Assembly (NCBI GenBank): GCA_934359755.1
Contig: CAKRLV010000013.1
Span: 5,049-69,048 of the forward strand
DNA: 64,000 bases
Direction: 5' to 3'
Source of the DNA: an uncultured Agathobacter sp.
Lineage (GTDB): Bacteria > Bacillota > Clostridia > Lachnospirales > Lachnospiraceae
Both the position numbers and the translations under genes were made by a program. Numbering within the stretch: the stretch's first letter is position 1; every line of letters begins with the position of its first letter. The notes under the pieces are model-generated. The model was not told where the DNA came from, did no database searches, and saw nothing but the letters and a program-made list of their open reading frames with translations. This document shows, piece by piece, positions 23,818 through 31,942 of this stretch.

Positions 23818-24750
23818 TTATCTACTCTGTAAAGCCCCTGCGATATCTGCAATCATGTCCTCGACAGCCATTCTTGATGCATCTGCAAAGTTCTCAGGAG
23901 TAATTCCTTTTTCTATATATTTGTCCTGCTTGTAAGCTGCAATAATTCCTCTTGAAGAATTAATGATTGCACCAAGTCCATCCTCATTGAAGAAATGAAC
24001 AAGATCAGCGCCCTTTCCGCCCTGTGCACCATAACCTGGCACAAGAATGAATGATTTAGGCATTACCTTACGTAAAATCTTACCCTGCTCTGGGTATGTA
24101 GCGCCAACAACAGCACCTACGTAGCTGTATGAATCTCCCATGCAGTCACTTCCCCACTCAGCTACTTTCTCTCCAACTAATTCATAAAGAGGACGTCCAT
24201 CTACCAATCTGTCCTGGAACTCTCCGCTTGATGGATTTGAAGTCTTAACAAGGATAAATATTCCTTTCTTCTCCTCTTTGCAGACATCTACGAATGGCTT
24301 GATTCCGTCTGTTCCAAGATATGGATTTACTGTTGCAAAATCCTCGCTGAATGTAGAATATGACTTGCTTCCAATCTGAACCTTTCCAAGATGTCCTGTA
24401 GCATATGCTGCTGATGTAGAACCGATGTCACCTCTTTTTACATCTCCAATTACAACAAGATCCTTCTCATGACAATAATCAACCGTCTTCTGGAATGCTT
24501 TTACACCCTCAACACCAAACTGCTCATACATCGCAATCTGTGGTTTTACTGCTGGTATAAGGTCATATGTAGCGTCAACAATTGCCTTGTTGTACTGCCA
24601 GATAGCCTCTGCTGCTCCAGCTGGTGTCTCTCCGAACTCCTCAAATGCCTTCTTCTGGATATGTTCTGGCACGTATGAAAGCATTGGATCAAGTCCAACT
24701 ACTATTGGAGCGTTTGTCTTTTTTATTTTGTCTACAAGTTTATTTATCAT
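23818..24750 (-). CDS. pyrF: Orotidine 5'-phosphate decarboxylase (type 2)
   Basis: A 310-residue OMP decarboxylase of the longer type 2 group: the N-terminal VVGLDPMLSYVP, VIGDVKRGDIGSTSAAYA with the catalytic Lys/Asp, and LVPGYGAQGGKGADL. It makes UMP from OMP. It follows pyrC in the operon but is separated from it by the palindromic element at 24820-24984. Confidence 0.94.
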   Translation of the reverse strand: MINKLVDKIKKTNAPIVVGLDPMLSYVPEHIQKKAFEEFGETPAGAAEAIWQYNKAIVDATYDLIPAVKPQIAMYEQFGVEGVKAFQKTVDYCHEKDLVVIGDVKRGDIGSTSAAYATGHLGKVQIGSKSYSTFSEDFATVNPYLGTDGIKPFVDVCKEEKKGIFILVKTSNPSSGEFQDRLVDGRPLYELVGEKVAEWGSDCMGDSYSYVGAVVGATYPEQGKILRKVMPKSFILVPGYGAQGGKGADLVHFFNEDGLGAIINSSRGIIAAYKQDKYIEKGITPENFADASRMAVEDMIADIAGALQSR

Positions 24751-24819
24751 GATATATTCCTTTCCTGTATATGTATTTCTTAATATGTAATACTATTTTT
24801 ATATCGGCAAAACAGCCAT

Positions 24820-24984
24820 CTAGTATATCGTTTCGTAAATAACTATACCAATCGCGTAGAATGCGGATTCGAGTGTGCAGGTATAAAAACGCAGGCGTAG
24901 TGGGCTACGCCAAGGCTTTTCTACCTGTACAATCGGATTTGCAGACAAGTGAATGGTGTAGTTATTTCGAAAACAATGTACTAG
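24820..24984. mobile_element. 165-bp near-palindromic element (MITE-like) between pyrC and pyrF
   Basis: The sequence from CTAGTA (24820) to TACTAG (24984) is an imperfect inverted repeat over almost its whole length with its centre near 24902. The middle, GGCGTAG-TGGG-CTACGCC, forms a tight hairpin. Outer arms match as AATAACTATACC against GGTGTAGTTATT and as GCAGGTA against TACCTGT. It has no coding capacity that makes sense on either strand. Size, terminal inverted repeats and hairpin suggest a miniature inverted-repeat element or a repeat-derived RNA hairpin, inserted in the pyr operon. I see no clear target duplication. Confidence 0.7.
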
Positions 24985-25021
24985 TACATTATATAAAAAT
25001 TCTTCCAAAAGTCCATGCTTA

Positions 25022-26347
25022 TTATTTATCTTCGTATACAATCTTACCATTGCACAAAGTATACTTGACTTTTCCAGTCACTTTCTTCCCATCAAATGGA
25101 GTATTTCTTCCCTTGGATGCGAACTTGTTCTTGTCTATTGTGTATGTCTCATTTGGATCAAATATCACCACGTCAGCAAGCTTGCCTGGGGCGATGTCTC
25201 CTGCATCAAACTTCATGATTCTGGCTGGATTGTAACTCATGCACTCTGCCATCTGCATAGGTGTAAGCACACCACCGAGCACAAGTTCATTGTGTGTAAG
25301 ACATGCTGCTGTCTCAAGTCCGACTATTCCAAATGGAGCTTTCTTCATAGATGTATTCTTCTCTTCAAAAGCATGTGGCGCGTGGTCAGTCGAGATAACC
25401 TCCATGATGCCATCCCTCATTCCCTGCTTTAATGCCTCAACATCCTCTTTGGTTCTAAGAGGTGGATTCATCTTGTAGTTGGTATCCATATCTGTATCCT
25501 GTGGATCTATCACTCCATCCACCTTGTCCGGTACATATTCAGTGATATCGTCCGAGCAAAGCGTAAAATGATGAGGACAAACTTCTGCTGATACTCTTAT
25601 TCCGTCTTCCTTTGCCTCTTTTACCATTCTCACCGAATCCTTCGTAGAGCAATGGCATAAATGAAGCTGCGCACCAGTCTCCTTAGCAAGAAGAATATCT
25701 CTTGCAACAATTATGTCCTCTACGGCATTGCTGATTCCTGGCATATCACATTCCTTTGACTTTGCATCAAGGTTCATAACTCCACCGTTTACAAGATTTA
25801 TATCTTCACAATGTGCAAGCACAGGGATATCAAGTCTTGCTGCTATCTTCATCGCCTCTCTGTATATGTTCGAATCCATAACAGACTTTCCATCTTCACT
25901 GATAGCTGGGCATCCGGCTTTCACCATCTCTTCTATCTGTGCAAGCTCCTTTCCCTGCTGTCCCTTTGTAACTGCACCAACCTGATACACCTTTATGCAA
26001 TTTCCGCTTTTTGCTTTTCTATGTACATATTCAATCACATCTGGATTGTCTGCTACAGGCTTGGTATTCGGCATACAAAGTACTGATGTATATCCACCAT
26101 GTGCAGCCGCAGCCATTCCTGTAAAAATGTCCTCTTTATACTCAAGTCCCGGGTCACGGAAATGTACATGCATATCTATAAAGCCCGGCATTACATAGCA
26201 CCCGTCTGCCTCTATCACCTGGTCTGCTTTCCTGTCTATGTCCTTTTGTATCTCTAAAACCTTATCATCCTCTATCAATACATCTGCCACTTCATCCATC
26301 TTCGTAGCTGGATTTATTACTCTTCCGTTCTTTATAAGTATGGTCAT
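25022..26347 (-). CDS. pyrC: Dihydroorotase (class I)
   Basis: A 441-residue zinc amidohydrolase: DMHVHFRDPGLEYKED provides the HxH metal site and the Lys/Arg loop. CMPNTKPVADNPDVI, LAHCEDINLVN, LHLCHCSTKDSV and STDHAPHAFEEK supply other ligands. It closes carbamoylaspartate to dihydroorotate. ATG 26347 follows CAGGAGGAAACCC. The 5' part of this gene and its promoter were duplicated (see 28021-28260), but this copy is full length. Confidence 0.95.
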   Translation of the reverse strand: MTILIKNGRVINPATKMDEVADVLIEDDKVLEIQKDIDRKADQVIEADGCYVMPGFIDMHVHFRDPGLEYKEDIFTGMAAAAHGGYTSVLCMPNTKPVADNPDVIEYVHRKAKSGNCIKVYQVGAVTKGQQGKELAQIEEMVKAGCPAISEDGKSVMDSNIYREAMKIAARLDIPVLAHCEDINLVNGGVMNLDAKSKECDMPGISNAVEDIIVARDILLAKETGAQLHLCHCSTKDSVRMVKEAKEDGIRVSAEVCPHHFTLCSDDITEYVPDKVDGVIDPQDTDMDTNYKMNPPLRTKEDVEALKQGMRDGIMEVISTDHAPHAFEEKNTSMKKAPFGIVGLETAACLTHNELVLGGVLTPMQMAECMSYNPARIMKFDAGDIAPGKLADVVIFDPNETYTIDKNKFASKGRNTPFDGKKVTGKVKYTLCNGKIVYEDK

Positions 26348-26377
26348 TGGGTTTCCTCCTGTCAATTTTGTGGTTTT

Positions 26378-26405
26378 AGTATACCATTCTTTGGATATAT
26401 TTAAA
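26378..26405 (-). promoter_or_regulatory. Promoter of pyrC (duplicated upstream of the pyrC fragment)
   Basis: Minus strand: TTTAAA (26400-26405), 16 bases, TATACT (26378-26383). The same sequence stands before the truncated copy at about 28291-28318. No PyrR-type attenuator is recognisable in the short leader. Confidence 0.45.
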
Positions 26406-26424
26406 AGCTTATAGTCTCACAAAA

Positions 26425-26466
26425 AACCTCCAGATACCGAAATTATATTTTCCGATTCTGGAGGTT
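26425..26466 (-). terminator. Terminator after secreted protein A
   Basis: Minus strand: AACCTCCAGA pairs with TCTGGAGGTT (26425-26434 with 26457-26466), with an inner CGG-rich pair, followed by TTTTTTGTG. Isolates the secreted gene from pyrC. Confidence 0.85.
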
Positions 26467-26483
26467 CACATATTCAATATTCA

Positions 26484-26518
26484 ATTAATCACACATAAGC
26501 GGCAAAATACTTTTTGCC
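26484..26518 (-). repeat. Short dispersed element (copy 2 of 3)
   Basis: GGCAAAAAGTATTTTGCC and the conserved flank GCTTATGTGTGATTAAT right after the secreted-protein stop. Matches 6441-6475 and, by duplication, 28397-28431. Confidence 0.45.
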
Positions 26519-26527
26519 CTCATATCA

Positions 26528-27835
26528 TTAATATTTTGAAATATAAATCTGATGGCAATATGGCTCATCAAGATTTACGTACTTCTTGCCAACTTTCTTC
26601 TGTAATACTACTGTTACATAATAATACTGACCGCCTTTTAATCTCTGCTTACCAAATTTAGTAATCTTTACGCTGTTCTTAGTTGTAGTAGTTACTTTCT
26701 TGTATCCACTGTTCTTGCTCTTTGAAATAGAAACAACAGCTCTGTTTGTTCCTTTAAGCTTAGCCCATGATGCAGTGATTACACGATTTCTGCTCTTTAC
26801 AGAAGTCTTAGGATTTCCAATGTATGTCCATCCAGACCACTCACCATACTGCTTTGCACCAGCACTGTCAATTACATAAGCACGTACTCTTACCTTATAT
26901 GCATTATTCTTTTTAAATGCGCTATGCTGTAAACCAACACCAAAGCTGCTATATTTTGGCTCATCAAATATTTTAACTTTTGTATCCTTGCTCTTGTAAG
27001 CCGTATCAACTTCATACTGATAACCATCAGCATTTTTTCTTTCATCAGTATTAACAGAGTAAGAATTATTATAACTAAAATAATTCTTTACAATAGGAGC
27101 TGTACATTTTGTTGGTTTTACTTTAACTCCTGTTACATAAACAACTTTTGTTCCTTCTGCAACTGCACCACTCGCGCTTACACAATATGGTCTCACACTA
27201 ACTTTGTATAAACTATTTTCATCAAGATTCTGCAATACAACTCCACAGTCTTCTGTAGTAACATTTGTCCAAGCCTCTGAACTCATATCATAACGGCTAT
27301 ATCCTACAATATATCCTGTCGCACCAGCAACTGGCTCCCAGTTCAGCTGAATACTATTCGTACCAGCAGCACCAGAATATGTAATCACTGGCTCAATATT
27401 AGAACGTGTAATTACTTCAAACACATTCGAAGGTGTGCCATATTTTTTGTCATCTCCCCATCCATTACGCGGAACAATAGAAACATAATACTTAGTTCCA
27501 GCCTGCACGCCAGAGACATATGCTACACCAGCATCAGTAGTAGTGTATCCGTTGTATGGTGTACTGTAGTCAATTGTATTAGGATCCTGCGATAAAAATA
27601 CATCAAAACTGCGCGCATCTGTTCCCGAATACGAATAACTAACTCGGAAAGACGAATCTTCTGCATCAGTCTGTGCTGTAATAGTTGTCACACCTGTTGG
27701 TGCTACTACCTCTTTTTGAATATCTGTTACTGGTTTTACATTAAGGTCTGCCGCCTGTACATCAGTTGAAGATGCGCCAAAAGCAACAGTCGCTGTAAAT
27801 GCAACAGCTAAAAATAGTTTCTTGATAGTTGTCAT
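26528..27835 (-). CDS. Secreted fibronectin type III-like protein A
   Basis: A 435-residue exported protein. The start ATG 27835 (behind GAGGAGAG) gives the signal peptide MTTIKKLFLAVAFTATVAFG with a likely cut after VQA. An upstream extension is not needed. Two or three Ig/fibronectin III-like repeats follow, for example SNVFEVITRSNIEPVITYSG and SIQLNWEPVAGATGYIVGYS. A basic C-terminal domain (about 300-435) has YKVRVRAYVIDSAGAK and KKVTTTTKNSVKIT. No sortase motif, membrane anchor or enzyme signature is seen, so it may be a soluble or wall-bound binding protein. It is a paralogue of 28441-29757: ends almost identical, middle divergent. Confidence 0.8.
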   Translation of the reverse strand: MTTIKKLFLAVAFTATVAFGASSTDVQAADLNVKPVTDIQKEVVAPTGVTTITAQTDAEDSSFRVSYSYSGTDARSFDVFLSQDPNTIDYSTPYNGYTTTDAGVAYVSGVQAGTKYYVSIVPRNGWGDDKKYGTPSNVFEVITRSNIEPVITYSGAAGTNSIQLNWEPVAGATGYIVGYSRYDMSSEAWTNVTTEDCGVVLQNLDENSLYKVSVRPYCVSASGAVAEGTKVVYVTGVKVKPTKCTAPIVKNYFSYNNSYSVNTDERKNADGYQYEVDTAYKSKDTKVKIFDEPKYSSFGVGLQHSAFKKNNAYKVRVRAYVIDSAGAKQYGEWSGWTYIGNPKTSVKSRNRVITASWAKLKGTNRAVVSISKSKNSGYKKVTTTTKNSVKITKFGKQRLKGGQYYYVTVVLQKKVGKKYVNLDEPYCHQIYISKY

Positions 27836-27877
27836 TTCTATTCTCTCCTCTTTCTTTATAAACAATCTACGTTTGGT

Positions 27878-27911
27878 ATTATAACACACCTTGGTCACAC
27901 GAGCGGTCACA
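27878..27911 (-). promoter_or_regulatory. Direct-repeat operator and -10 box of secreted gene A
   Basis: Minus strand: TGTGACC-N5-TGTGACC (27893-27911, 12-bp period) then 9 bases and TATAAT (27878-27883). There is no good -35 box; the repeat sits where an activator would contact polymerase. The same arrangement, with the same 9-base gap, is found at 29800-29833 and 31020-31053. Confidence 0.75.
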
Positions 27912-28020
27912 CAATTTCAAAATATATATTTTTTCACTTCAGGACCAATCGTCAATTTGCGACTCCATGTGCGCCCTCAAGAATTGCATTCCTACGGAAC
28001 ATTTTGCATTGCCATAAAAT

Positions 28021-28260
28021 TCATTTTACTTTATATAAAATGTCCTCTTTATACTCAAGTCCTGGGTCAAGGAAATGTACATACATATCTATAAAGCCCG
28101 GCATTACATAGCACCCGTCTGCCTCTATCACCTGGTCTGCTTTCCTGTCTATGTCCTTTTGTATCTCTAAAACCTTATCATCCTCTATCAATACATCTGC
28201 CACTTCATCCATCTTCGTAGCTGGATTTATTACTCTTCCGTTCTTTATAAGTATGGTCAT
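28021..28260 (-). pseudogene. Truncated duplicate of pyrC (N-terminal fragment)
   Basis: ATG 28260 to a stop at 28021 encodes 79 residues nearly identical to PyrC 1-75, then an unrelated YKVK ending. Two key residues have changed: the metal-site HVHF is now YVHF and the next Arg is Leu (FLDPG for FRDPG). It is complete with pyrC's ribosome-binding site and promoter copy, so it may be transcribed, but it cannot be an active dihydroorotase. Confidence 0.9.
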
Positions 28261-28337
28261 TGGGTTTCCTCCTGTCAATTTTGTGGTTTTAGTATACCAT
28301 TCTTTGGATATATTTAAAAGCTTATAGTCTCACAAAA

Positions 28338-28379
28338 AACCTCCAGATACCGAAATTATATTTTCCGATTCTGGAGGTT
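28338..28379 (-). terminator. Terminator after secreted protein B
   Basis: Same 10-bp AACCTCCAGA/TCTGGAGGTT stem and T-run as at 26425-26466, shifted by 1913 bases. Confidence 0.85.
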
Positions 28380-28396
28380 CACATATTCAATATTCA

Positions 28397-28431
28397 ATTA
28401 ATCACACATAAGCGGCAAAATACTTTTTGCC
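28397..28431 (-). repeat. Short dispersed element (copy 3 of 3)
   Basis: Identical to 26484-26518 as part of the duplication. Confidence 0.45.
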
Positions 28432-28440
28432 CTCATATCA

Positions 28441-29757
28441 TTAATATTTTGAAATATAAATCTGATGGCAATATGGCTCATCAAGATTTACGTACTTCTT
28501 GCCAACTTTCTTCTGTAATACTACTGTTACATAATAATACTGACCGCCTTTTAATCTCTGCTTACCAAATTTAGTAATCTTTACGCTGTTCTTAGTTGTA
28601 GTAGTTACTTTCTTGTATCCACTGTTCTTGCTCTTTGAAATAGAAACAACAGCTCTGTTTGTTCCTTTAAGCTTAGCCCATGATGCAGTGATTACACGAT
28701 TTCTGCTCTTTACAGAAGTCTTAGGATTTCCAATGTATGTCCATCCAGACCACTCACTATACTGCTTTGCACCAGCACTGTCAATTACATAAGCACGTAC
28801 TCTTACCTTATATGCATTATTTTTCTTAAATGCTCTGTGCTGAAGATTTGCTCTGTAGTAATCATACTTTGATACATCAAATGTCTTTACTTTAGAATCC
28901 TTGCTCTTATATGCAGTATATACGTCATACTGATATCCATCAGCATTTTTTCTTTCATCAGTATTCATATAATAGTTATTGCCTGAATTATAATAGCTCG
29001 TTACGATAGGGGTTGTACATTTTGTTGGTTTTACTTTAACGTTGTATACATTTCCCGTTCCTGAACCAAGTGCTGTAACATTATTTGAGCTTACACGATA
29101 AGGTGTCACCTTAACATTATATTCACAATCTTTGTCAAGATTTGATAATACAACTGCGCTGTCTGCGGTAGCAACCGTTGCTGCTGAATCTATATTAAGA
29201 TCTGAACGATAATAATTTACAATATATCCTGCTGCTCCGGCTACTGGATTCCATGCAACCTGAATGCTGTTTGTACTGACAGCTCCTGCATATGTAATAA
29301 CCGGCTCTCCATCAGGACATGTAATCAGTTCGAATACATTAGATGGTGCACCATATACCTGGCTATGGTTATATGAATAACCATTGTAAGGTCTTACAAC
29401 TGCATAATATGTAGTACCTGCCTGAAGGCTACTAACAGATGCACTTCCTGCGTTCACATAAGCTGATTCATAAGGTGTATTCAAGTCAATTGCATTAGGA
29501 TCCTGTGATAAAAATACATCAAAATCTCTAGCGTCCGTTCCTGAATATGCAAAGCTGAATTTAACAGAACCTGTTGAAGCATCTGTCTGTGCTGTGATAG
29601 TTGTTGCCCCTGTTGGTGCTGCTACAGCCTCAGCACTCTGTAAATCTGTCACTGGCTTAACATCAACATTGGCAGCCTGTACATCAGTTGAAGATGCACT
29701 AAAAGCAACAGTCGCTGTAAATGCAACAGCTAAAAATAGTTTCTTGATAGTTGTCAT
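28441..29757 (-). CDS. Secreted fibronectin type III-like protein B
   Basis: A 438-residue paralogue of protein A with the same signal peptide (MTTIKKLFLAVAFTATVAFS...VQA) and the same C-terminal domain, differing at only a handful of positions from AFKKNNAYKVRVRAYVIDSA to the end. Between about residues 30 and 300 the two are only moderately alike, with insertions and deletions (for example YNHSQVYGAPSNVFELITCP against DDKKYGTPSNVFEVITRSNI). Fold predictions from sequence are Ig/FN3-like. Promoter, terminator and ribosome-binding site are shared with A. Function unknown; probably surface interaction. Confidence 0.8.
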   Translation of the reverse strand: MTTIKKLFLAVAFTATVAFSASSTDVQAANVDVKPVTDLQSAEAVAAPTGATTITAQTDASTGSVKFSFAYSGTDARDFDVFLSQDPNAIDLNTPYESAYVNAGSASVSSLQAGTTYYAVVRPYNGYSYNHSQVYGAPSNVFELITCPDGEPVITYAGAVSTNSIQVAWNPVAGAAGYIVNYYRSDLNIDSAATVATADSAVVLSNLDKDCEYNVKVTPYRVSSNNVTALGSGTGNVYNVKVKPTKCTTPIVTSYYNSGNNYYMNTDERKNADGYQYDVYTAYKSKDSKVKTFDVSKYDYYRANLQHRAFKKNNAYKVRVRAYVIDSAGAKQYSEWSGWTYIGNPKTSVKSRNRVITASWAKLKGTNRAVVSISKSKNSGYKKVTTTTKNSVKITKFGKQRLKGGQYYYVTVVLQKKVGKKYVNLDEPYCHQIYISKY

Positions 29758-29799
29758 TTCTATTCTCTCCTTTTTCTTTATAAACAATCTACGGTTGGT

Positions 29800-29833
29800 A
29801 TTATAGCACACCTTGGTCACACGAGCGGTCACA
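29800..29833 (-). promoter_or_regulatory. Direct-repeat operator and -10 box of secreted gene B
   Basis: Minus strand: TGTGACC-N5-TGTGACC at 29815-29833, 9 bases, TATAAT at 29800-29805. Copy of the element before gene A. Confidence 0.75.
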
Positions 29834-29898
29834 CAATTTTAAAAATATATATTTTTTTCACTTCAGGACCAATCGTCAATTCGCGGCTCCATGCAAAA

Positions 29899-29926
29899 AC
29901 CAGCTGTCTATATTAAGACAGCTGGT
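29899..29926 (-). terminator. Terminator of the Ig-like secreted gene
   Basis: ACCAGCTGTCT (29899-29909) and AGACAGCTGGT (29916-29926) make a perfect 11-bp stem, followed on the minus strand by TTTTTGC. It separates the Ig-like gene from gene B. Confidence 0.9.
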
Positions 29927-29976
29927 ACCTCATTTTACTAATAAATTTACTAAACTCTATTGATCACTATTTTGAT

Positions 29977-30978
29977 TTAACGGTAAGAATATACACTTTT
30001 TCCTGTAAGACTTGCACTTGCATTTGCAAGATCCTGTTTGCCTTTAATCTTAAGTTTAGCTTTCTTGATTGTAACTGTGAAATCCTTTGTAGAACCACTT
30101 GCTACTGTCATGCTCTTTGCTCCAGAGTATACACCGATTACTTTTCCGTTCTCGTTTGTAACTTTGATTCTCATACTCTCAAGCTTCTTAACTGTGTATC
30201 CGATCTTGTTTACGTATCTTACTTTTATTACAAGATTACCCTTGCGGTCATAAGACATATTGTAAACGTTAGCTCCTGAGTTTCCGTATGATACATCTGC
30301 TGCTGTAAGCTTTGAAGCTGTATATACATTCTTTCTAACATTTACTGTACATGTAAGCTTCTCACCTGTTGTAAGAATAGCTGTAATCTTACATTTACCA
30401 ACTCTCTTTGCAGTTACTTTACCATTCTTAGCAACTGTAGCAATCTTAGTATTTGATGATTTCCAAGATTTAACTTTTCCGCCGCTAACTTCAAGTTTCT
30501 TGCTGAAACCAACTGTGATAGCTGCTCTCTCCTGATTAAGCTGTGCTGTTTCTCTTCCAGCATATAACAATAAGTAGTTTCCTGCTGCTGAATTCAATAC
30601 GATGCTGTAGTTTCCAGCTGTAAGGTTAGCCTGTGCGCTTCCAATTGCAGCTTCATAAGACGGATCATATGTACATGCAACCGCATTCTGGCTTACTAAT
30701 GCACCAGCCTCATTGTAAATAGAAGCTGTGATTGTGTCAGAGTTAGCTGCTATAATGCTTACGTACATTGTACAGTCTGAGTCAACATTAAAACCGATAG
30801 GTGCTGAATCAACACCAGCTGCAAGTGTAATAATGTCTGCCTCGCTGCTAGGCTTGATAAAATACTTGATTGAATCTGCTGCTTTAACTTCTGTTGTATT
30901 GCCAATTACAGCAAAAGAAGTCATAGCGATTGCCAAGGTAAGTACAAAAACTAATGTTTTCTTTAATAAATTCTTCAT
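29977..30978 (-). CDS. Secreted protein with bacterial Ig-like (Big_2) domain
   Basis: A 333-residue exported protein. ATG 30978 follows AAAGGAG. The signal peptide is MKNLLKKTLVFVLTLAIAMT... with a cut near EVKA. The first ~110 residues (SIKYFIKPSSEADII...) may be a beta-sandwich of unknown type. Residues about 150-215 are a Big_2-like domain (SSNTKIATVAKNGKVTAKRV followed by GKCKITAILTTGE). The C-terminal ~110 residues form another basic beta-rich domain ending SLTGKSVYSYR. No anchor or enzyme motif is seen. It shares the direct-repeat operator with the two FN3 proteins, so the three are probably co-regulated. Confidence 0.8.
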   Translation of the reverse strand: MKNLLKKTLVFVLTLAIAMTSFAVIGNTTEVKAADSIKYFIKPSSEADIITLAAGVDSAPIGFNVDSDCTMYVSIIAANSDTITASIYNEAGALVSQNAVACTYDPSYEAAIGSAQANLTAGNYSIVLNSAAGNYLLLYAGRETAQLNQERAAITVGFSKKLEVSGGKVKSWKSSNTKIATVAKNGKVTAKRVGKCKITAILTTGEKLTCTVNVRKNVYTASKLTAADVSYGNSGANVYNMSYDRKGNLVIKVRYVNKIGYTVKKLESMRIKVTNENGKVIGVYSGAKSMTVASGSTKDFTVTIKKAKLKIKGKQDLANASASLTGKSVYSYR

Positions 30979-31019
30979 TTCTTCTACTCCTTTATCCCAT
31001 AATATTTTGTACAATAACT

Positions 31020-31053
31020 AATATACACCTTTTCGGTCACACGAACGGTCACA
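31020..31053 (-). promoter_or_regulatory. Direct-repeat operator and -10 box of the Ig-like secreted gene
   Basis: Minus strand: TGTGACC-N5-TGTGACC at 31035-31053, 9 bases, TATATT at 31020-31025. This copy arose independently of the FN3 duplication (surrounding bases differ), so its conservation indicates function. Confidence 0.8.
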
Positions 31054-31084
31054 TAAAACCTTTTTGTCGAAAATGCACAAATAA

Positions 31085-31112
31085 AGCCCCTTATTTTAAT
31101 CAAACAGGGGCT
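31085..31112 (-). terminator. Terminator of dapA-dapB
   Basis: AGCCCCT (31085-31091) and AGGGGCT (31106-31112) pair, followed on the minus strand by TTATTTG. It lies 36 bases after the dapB stop. Confidence 0.8.
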
Positions 31113-31148
31113 AATTCACAAATCAAAGTGATTTATATGCTGTTATAT

Positions 31149-31910
31149 CTACTTAGCTGCAATCACATCAGCCATATCATAAAGACCTGCTGGCTTTCCG
31201 CTTAAGAATTTAGCAGCTTCTACTGCGCCTTTTGCAAATACAGCCTTGGAATATGCAGTATGCGAGAATGTGATAACTTCATCCTGACCTGCGAAGATTA
31301 CATCATGCTCACCTACTATACTTCCACCGCGGACTGCTGATATTCCTATCTCGTATTTGTCACGCTTCTTTCTCTCTTTGCTTCTGTCATATTTGTACTC
31401 ATACTTATCATCAAGCGCATCATTTAAAGAGTCTGCAAGTGCAAGTGCTGTTCCACTAGGTGCATCAAGCTTCTGATTATGATGCTTCTCAACTATCTCC
31501 ATATCAAATCCTGCTGGTGCAAATACAAGTGCAGCTTTCTTAAGAAGTTCCATGAGTGTGTTGATTCCAAGTGACATATTAGCAGACTTAAGAATAGCAG
31601 TCTTCGCACTTACTTCATCAACTCTCTTAAGCTGCTCCTCACTAAGACCTGTTGTACAAAATACGACTGGCATCTTCTTCTCTATACAATAATCAAAAAG
31701 TGTATCCACCGCATTGGCATTTGAGAAATCTATTATTACATCAGCCTCTACATCACAGTCAAATATATTTTTAAAAACCGGATAATCGTTCTTTATTCCA
31801 TCGTATAAATCAATTCCTGCTACGATTTCAACCTCTGAATCCTCTTTGCAGATTCCTGTAATGCATTGTCCCATTTTGCCATTACAGCCATTCATAATTA
31901 CTCTAGTCAT
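31149..31910 (-). CDS. dapB: 4-hydroxy-tetrahydrodipicolinate reductase
   Basis: A 253-residue reductase of the lysine and cell-wall DAP pathway. NAD(P)H motif RVIMNGCNGKMGQCITGIC, the DapB signature EIVEKHHNQKLDAPSGTALA (catalytic His, Lys) and the C-terminal HDVIFAGQDEVITFSHTAYS. ATG 31910 is behind GGAG. It follows dapA at 32 bases. Control is by the lysine riboswitch upstream of dapA. Confidence 0.95.
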   Translation of the reverse strand: MTRVIMNGCNGKMGQCITGICKEDSEVEIVAGIDLYDGIKNDYPVFKNIFDCDVEADVIIDFSNANAVDTLFDYCIEKKMPVVFCTTGLSEEQLKRVDEVSAKTAILKSANMSLGINTLMELLKKAALVFAPAGFDMEIVEKHHNQKLDAPSGTALALADSLNDALDDKYEYKYDRSKERKKRDKYEIGISAVRGGSIVGEHDVIFAGQDEVITFSHTAYSKAVFAKGAVEAAKFLSGKPAGLYDMADVIAAK

Positions 31911-31942
31911 CACATTCTCCTTTGTCCGATAGCTCTATAATA

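Larger units (their letters stand above)
26124..27967. repeat. Tandem duplication, unit A (intact pyrC 5' end plus secreted protein A)
   Basis: Unit A runs from AAAATGTCCTCTTTATA inside pyrC through the pyrC promoter, terminator, secreted-protein gene and its upstream operator. It is matched in direct orientation by unit B (28037-29893), with 69 bases between them. The two ends are nearly identical between units; the central ~800 bases of the gene differ strongly. Confidence 0.85.
28037..29893. repeat. Tandem duplication, unit B (pyrC fragment plus secreted protein B)
   Basis: Direct copy of 26124-27967; homology on the left starts at AAAATGTCCTC (28037) within the pyrC fragment and on the right ends at CTCCATG (29893). 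The copying event created the pyrC fragment at the A/B junction. Confidence 0.85.

Noticed and set aside
24820..25050. 76-codon minus-strand ORF ending IGIVIYETIY
   Set aside because: It is almost wholly inside the 165-bp palindrome and the other strand is open as well, as expected for an inverted repeat; no start signal.
26378..26405. PyrR attenuator before pyrC
   Set aside because: The leader is too short and lacks the anti-antiterminator sequence.
28021..28260. Functional short dihydroorotase
   Set aside because: Ends after about 75 homologous residues and the metal-binding His and loop Arg are substituted, so it is a duplication by-product.
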